From CAYZWU01 sp964482235 (GTDB lineage: Bacteria; Planctomycetota; B15-G4; CAYZWU01): a DNA stretch of 7,982 nucleotides. Both the position numbers and the translations under genes were made by a program. Location: assembly GCA_964482235.1 (NCBI GenBank), contig CAYZWU010000100.1, positions 1 to 7,982 of the forward strand. Reading direction: 5' to 3'. Of the stretch, positions 6,134-7,982 are shown one piece after another; within the stretch, counting starts at the first letter, position 1; each line of letters opens with the position of its first letter. The notes under the pieces are model-generated. The model had not been told where the DNA came from and did not search any database. It saw nothing but the letters and a program-made list of their open reading frames with translations.

Positions 6134-7982
6134 ATGAGACATGAAGAACGGACCGGCAGCCCCGGACGCTGTGACGGAAGAGACGGATTCGCAGTTTCCC
6201 TCGACAGGGGAAGAGGGCGCCATGCCCGCTCCCGGTCGATCGTCCTGCTGGCCTTCGCCTTGCTGCTCTTCTCGAGCTGCGCGCCTGTTTCAGGTCAGAC
6301 CATCCTGGACCGCCGCGACATGGATCTCTCGGTCCGGCCGGGGGACGACTTCTTTCGCTACGCCAACGGCGGCTGGCTCGACAGGGTCGAGATCCCCGAC
6401 GATCAGGCCAGCCATTCCCTGAAGGAGATCAGCGCCAAGGCGAGGAACAGGGAGATCAGGGCGATACTGGAGGAGGCGGCGCAGTGCCAGTCGCCGGAAA
6501 AGGGGAGCGCCCTTCAGAAGATCGGCGACTTCTATGTCACAGCCGCCGACACGGCCGCCATCGATGCAGCGGGGATCACCCCCCTGGCGGAGGAGTTCGG
6601 CATCATCGAGGGTATGGAGACCGTCACGGACGTGCAGGACTTCCTCGCGCAGCTCCATTCGATGCGGATGGACCCCCTCTTCAACGGCTTCGTCAGGAAG
6701 GACCTGAAGGACAGCACGGCCCACAGGTTCTACCTCTTCCAGGGCGGGCTCGGCCTTCCGGACAGGGATTACTACCTTGCAGAGGTCGACCGGGCCAAGC
6801 GGCTCCGCCTGGAGTACGAGAAGCACATGACCGCCATGTTCGAGCTCCTCGGCGACGGGCGCGATCAGGCGGCCCTCAACGCGCAGGCGGTTCTGCGCAT
6901 CGAGACGCGGCTTGCCGGGAAATCGAAGACGGGTGTGGAGATGCGGAACATGGGCGCGCTCTACAACGAGATGACCGTCGACGAGCTCCAGAAGATGTCC
7001 GGCGGCTTCGACTGGCACCGATTCTTCAAACGCATCAGCGGCAGGCCGATCGAGACGGTGATCGTCAGCTCGCCGGCGTTTTTCGGGGAAGTGGGAGACA
7101 TGATGGAGGATGTCCCCGTCGCGGAGTGGAAGGCCTACCTGCGCTGGTACCTTGCCAACAGCTTTGCCGAGTTTCTGAGCATCGAGTTCATGTCGCAGGA
7201 CTTCAGGTTCTTCAAGGCCTTCCTTTCCGGCAAGAAGGAGATGGAGGATCGGCGGGAACGGGCCGGCTTCGTGGTCAGCTCGCTTCTCGGCGACCTGGTG
7301 GGACAGCTCTACGTGGAAAGGTACTTCTCGCCCGAATCGAAGGAGCGCCTCCTGGCGCTCTTTGCCAACCTGAAGCAGACGCTGCGCAGGAGGATCGAGA
7401 ACATCGACTGGATGAGCGAAACGACGAGGGTAAAGGCGCTGGAAAAGCTGGAGGCGATGAAGGTCAAGATCGGCTACCCGGATAAATGGGACGATTTTTC
7501 CGACCTGGAGATCGGTCGGGATTCGTACATCGCGAACCTGAAAAGGGTGGGACGGTTCCTCTACAGGAAGAACCTCGCCCTCCTCGGGAAGCCGGTCGAT
7601 CCGGACAAGTGGCCCCTCCCGCCGCAGATCGCCAACGCCGGCTACGTGCCGCAGAGGAACGAGGTCTTCTTCCCGGCCGGCATGCTCCAGCCTCCCTACT
7701 TCAGGCCCGACGCCGACGATGCGGTCAACTACGGGACCGTGGGATTCGGCATGGCCCACGAGATGCTCCACGGCTTCGACGACAACGGCCGCAAGTTCGA
7801 CAAGGACGGTAACTACTCAAACTGGTGGACGGATGGCGACGCCGAGGAGTTCAAGAAGCGCGCCCGACTTCTCGTGGAGCAATACGGCGAGTTCAAGGCG
7901 GCCGATGGGACCCCCGTCAACGGCGAGCTCACGCTGGGCGAGAACATCGCGGACTTCGGCGGCCTGACGCTGGCCTTCGATG
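6134..7982 (+). CDS. M13-family (neprilysin-like) zinc metalloprotease lipoprotein, 3' end cut by window
   Basis: The first 616 residues of an M13 endopeptidase, an enzyme that cuts peptides outside the cytoplasm. The N-terminal M13 domain begins near 62 (MDLSVRPGDDFFRYANGGW) and the catalytic domain carries HEMLH (His542, Glu543, His546) and GENIADFGG (Glu603 as third zinc ligand, Asp607), all matching the family. FPAGMLQPPYF follows the substrate-binding motif, which reads NAGY (501-504) rather than the usual NAYY. ATG 6134 is preceded by GGAGGT (6120-6125) with an 8-base gap and is the only good start in frame. It gives an unusually long charged N-region (about 35 residues) before the hydrophobic stretch IVLLAFALLLFSSC; Cys49 fits lipidation. 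The frame is open to the right edge, where roughly the last 70-100 residues of a typical member should follow. It is probably cotranscribed with the regulator. Confidence 0.93.
   Translation, partial: MRHEERTGSPGRCDGRDGFAVSLDRGRGRHARSRSIVLLAFALLLFSSCAPVSGQTILDRRDMDLSVRPGDDFFRYANGGWLDRVEIPDDQASHSLKEISAKARNREIRAILEEAAQCQSPEKGSALQKIGDFYVTAADTAAIDAAGITPLAEEFGIIEGMETVTDVQDFLAQLHSMRMDPLFNGFVRKDLKDSTAHRFYLFQGGLGLPDRDYYLAEVDRAKRLRLEYEKHMTAMFELLGDGRDQAALNAQAVLRIETRLAGKSKTGVEMRNMGALYNEMTVDELQKMSGGFDWHRFFKRISGRPIETVIVSSPAFFGEVGDMMEDVPVAEWKAYLRWYLANSFAEFLSIEFMSQDFRFFKAFLSGKKEMEDRRERAGFVVSSLLGDLVGQLYVERYFSPESKERLLALFANLKQTLRRRIENIDWMSETTRVKALEKLEAMKVKIGYPDKWDDFSDLEIGRDSYIANLKRVGRFLYRKNLALLGKPVDPDKWPLPPQIANAGYVPQRNEVFFPAGMLQPPYFRPDADDAVNYGTVGFGMAHEMLHGFDDNGRKFDKDGNYSNWWTDGDAEEFKKRARLLVEQYGEFKAADGTPVNGELTLGENIADFGGLTLAFD

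Noticed and set aside
5291..6223. 310-residue open frame on - opposite the TrmB-type regulator
   Set aside because: It is antisense to a clear winged-helix regulator and has no supporting features.
6290..7771. 493-residue open frame on - opposite the M13 protease
   Set aside because: The + strand frame carries the complete HEMLH and ENIAD motifs with a good start; the minus frame shows no domain and is a GC-driven shadow.

Overview
The window is GC-rich, densely coded DNA from a Gram-negative-type bacterium. It carries two probable lipoproteins, a Tat-exported sulfatase and a secreted beta-rich protein. The mix (sulfatase with C-terminal HEAT repeats, an M13 metalloprotease, a secreted protein whose C-terminal half looks like a domain common in planctomycete-like and related environmental phyla) suggests an uncultivated or environmental lineage. 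The phylum cannot be fixed from this sequence. No rRNA, tRNA, CRISPR array or transposase gene was seen.

Layout. 1-650 has no recognisable gene. It is less GC-rich at its left edge and holds small hairpins, the first resembling the end structures of IS200/IS605-type elements. 651-1604 (+) encodes a lipoprotein alpha/beta hydrolase. 1782-2732 (+) reads as one secreted protein interrupted by a single in-frame TGA (2097-2099), in the local context Cys-Thr-Cys-TGA-Gly-Gly. A promoter and a strong ribosome binding site precede it, and the reading frame continues cleanly for 211 codons after the TGA. 2755-2795 is a nested hairpin between convergent genes. 2890-5097 (-) encodes the sulfatase. 5098-5251 is a divergent control region with a perfect AT-rich dyad. 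5252-6109 (+) encodes a TrmB-type transcriptional regulator. 6134-7982 (+) encodes an M13 (neprilysin-like) metalloprotease lipoprotein that runs off the right edge.

How the genes may work together. The regulator and the metalloprotease are 24 bases apart and are probably one transcript. The sulfatase is transcribed divergently from the same control region. The dyad lies on the predicted -10 region of the regulator gene, which fits autoregulation and possibly joint control of the sulfatase. The products are mostly exported enzymes, consistent with breakdown of sulfated polymers and peptides outside the cytoplasm.

The most unusual feature is the in-frame TGA. TGA ends this same gene and also the sulfatase, and TGG is used for tryptophan throughout, so a general TGA-to-tryptophan code is unlikely. 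A selenocysteine codon, with a stem-loop starting just downstream, is a real possibility. A simple nonsense mutation or sequencing error is the main alternative.
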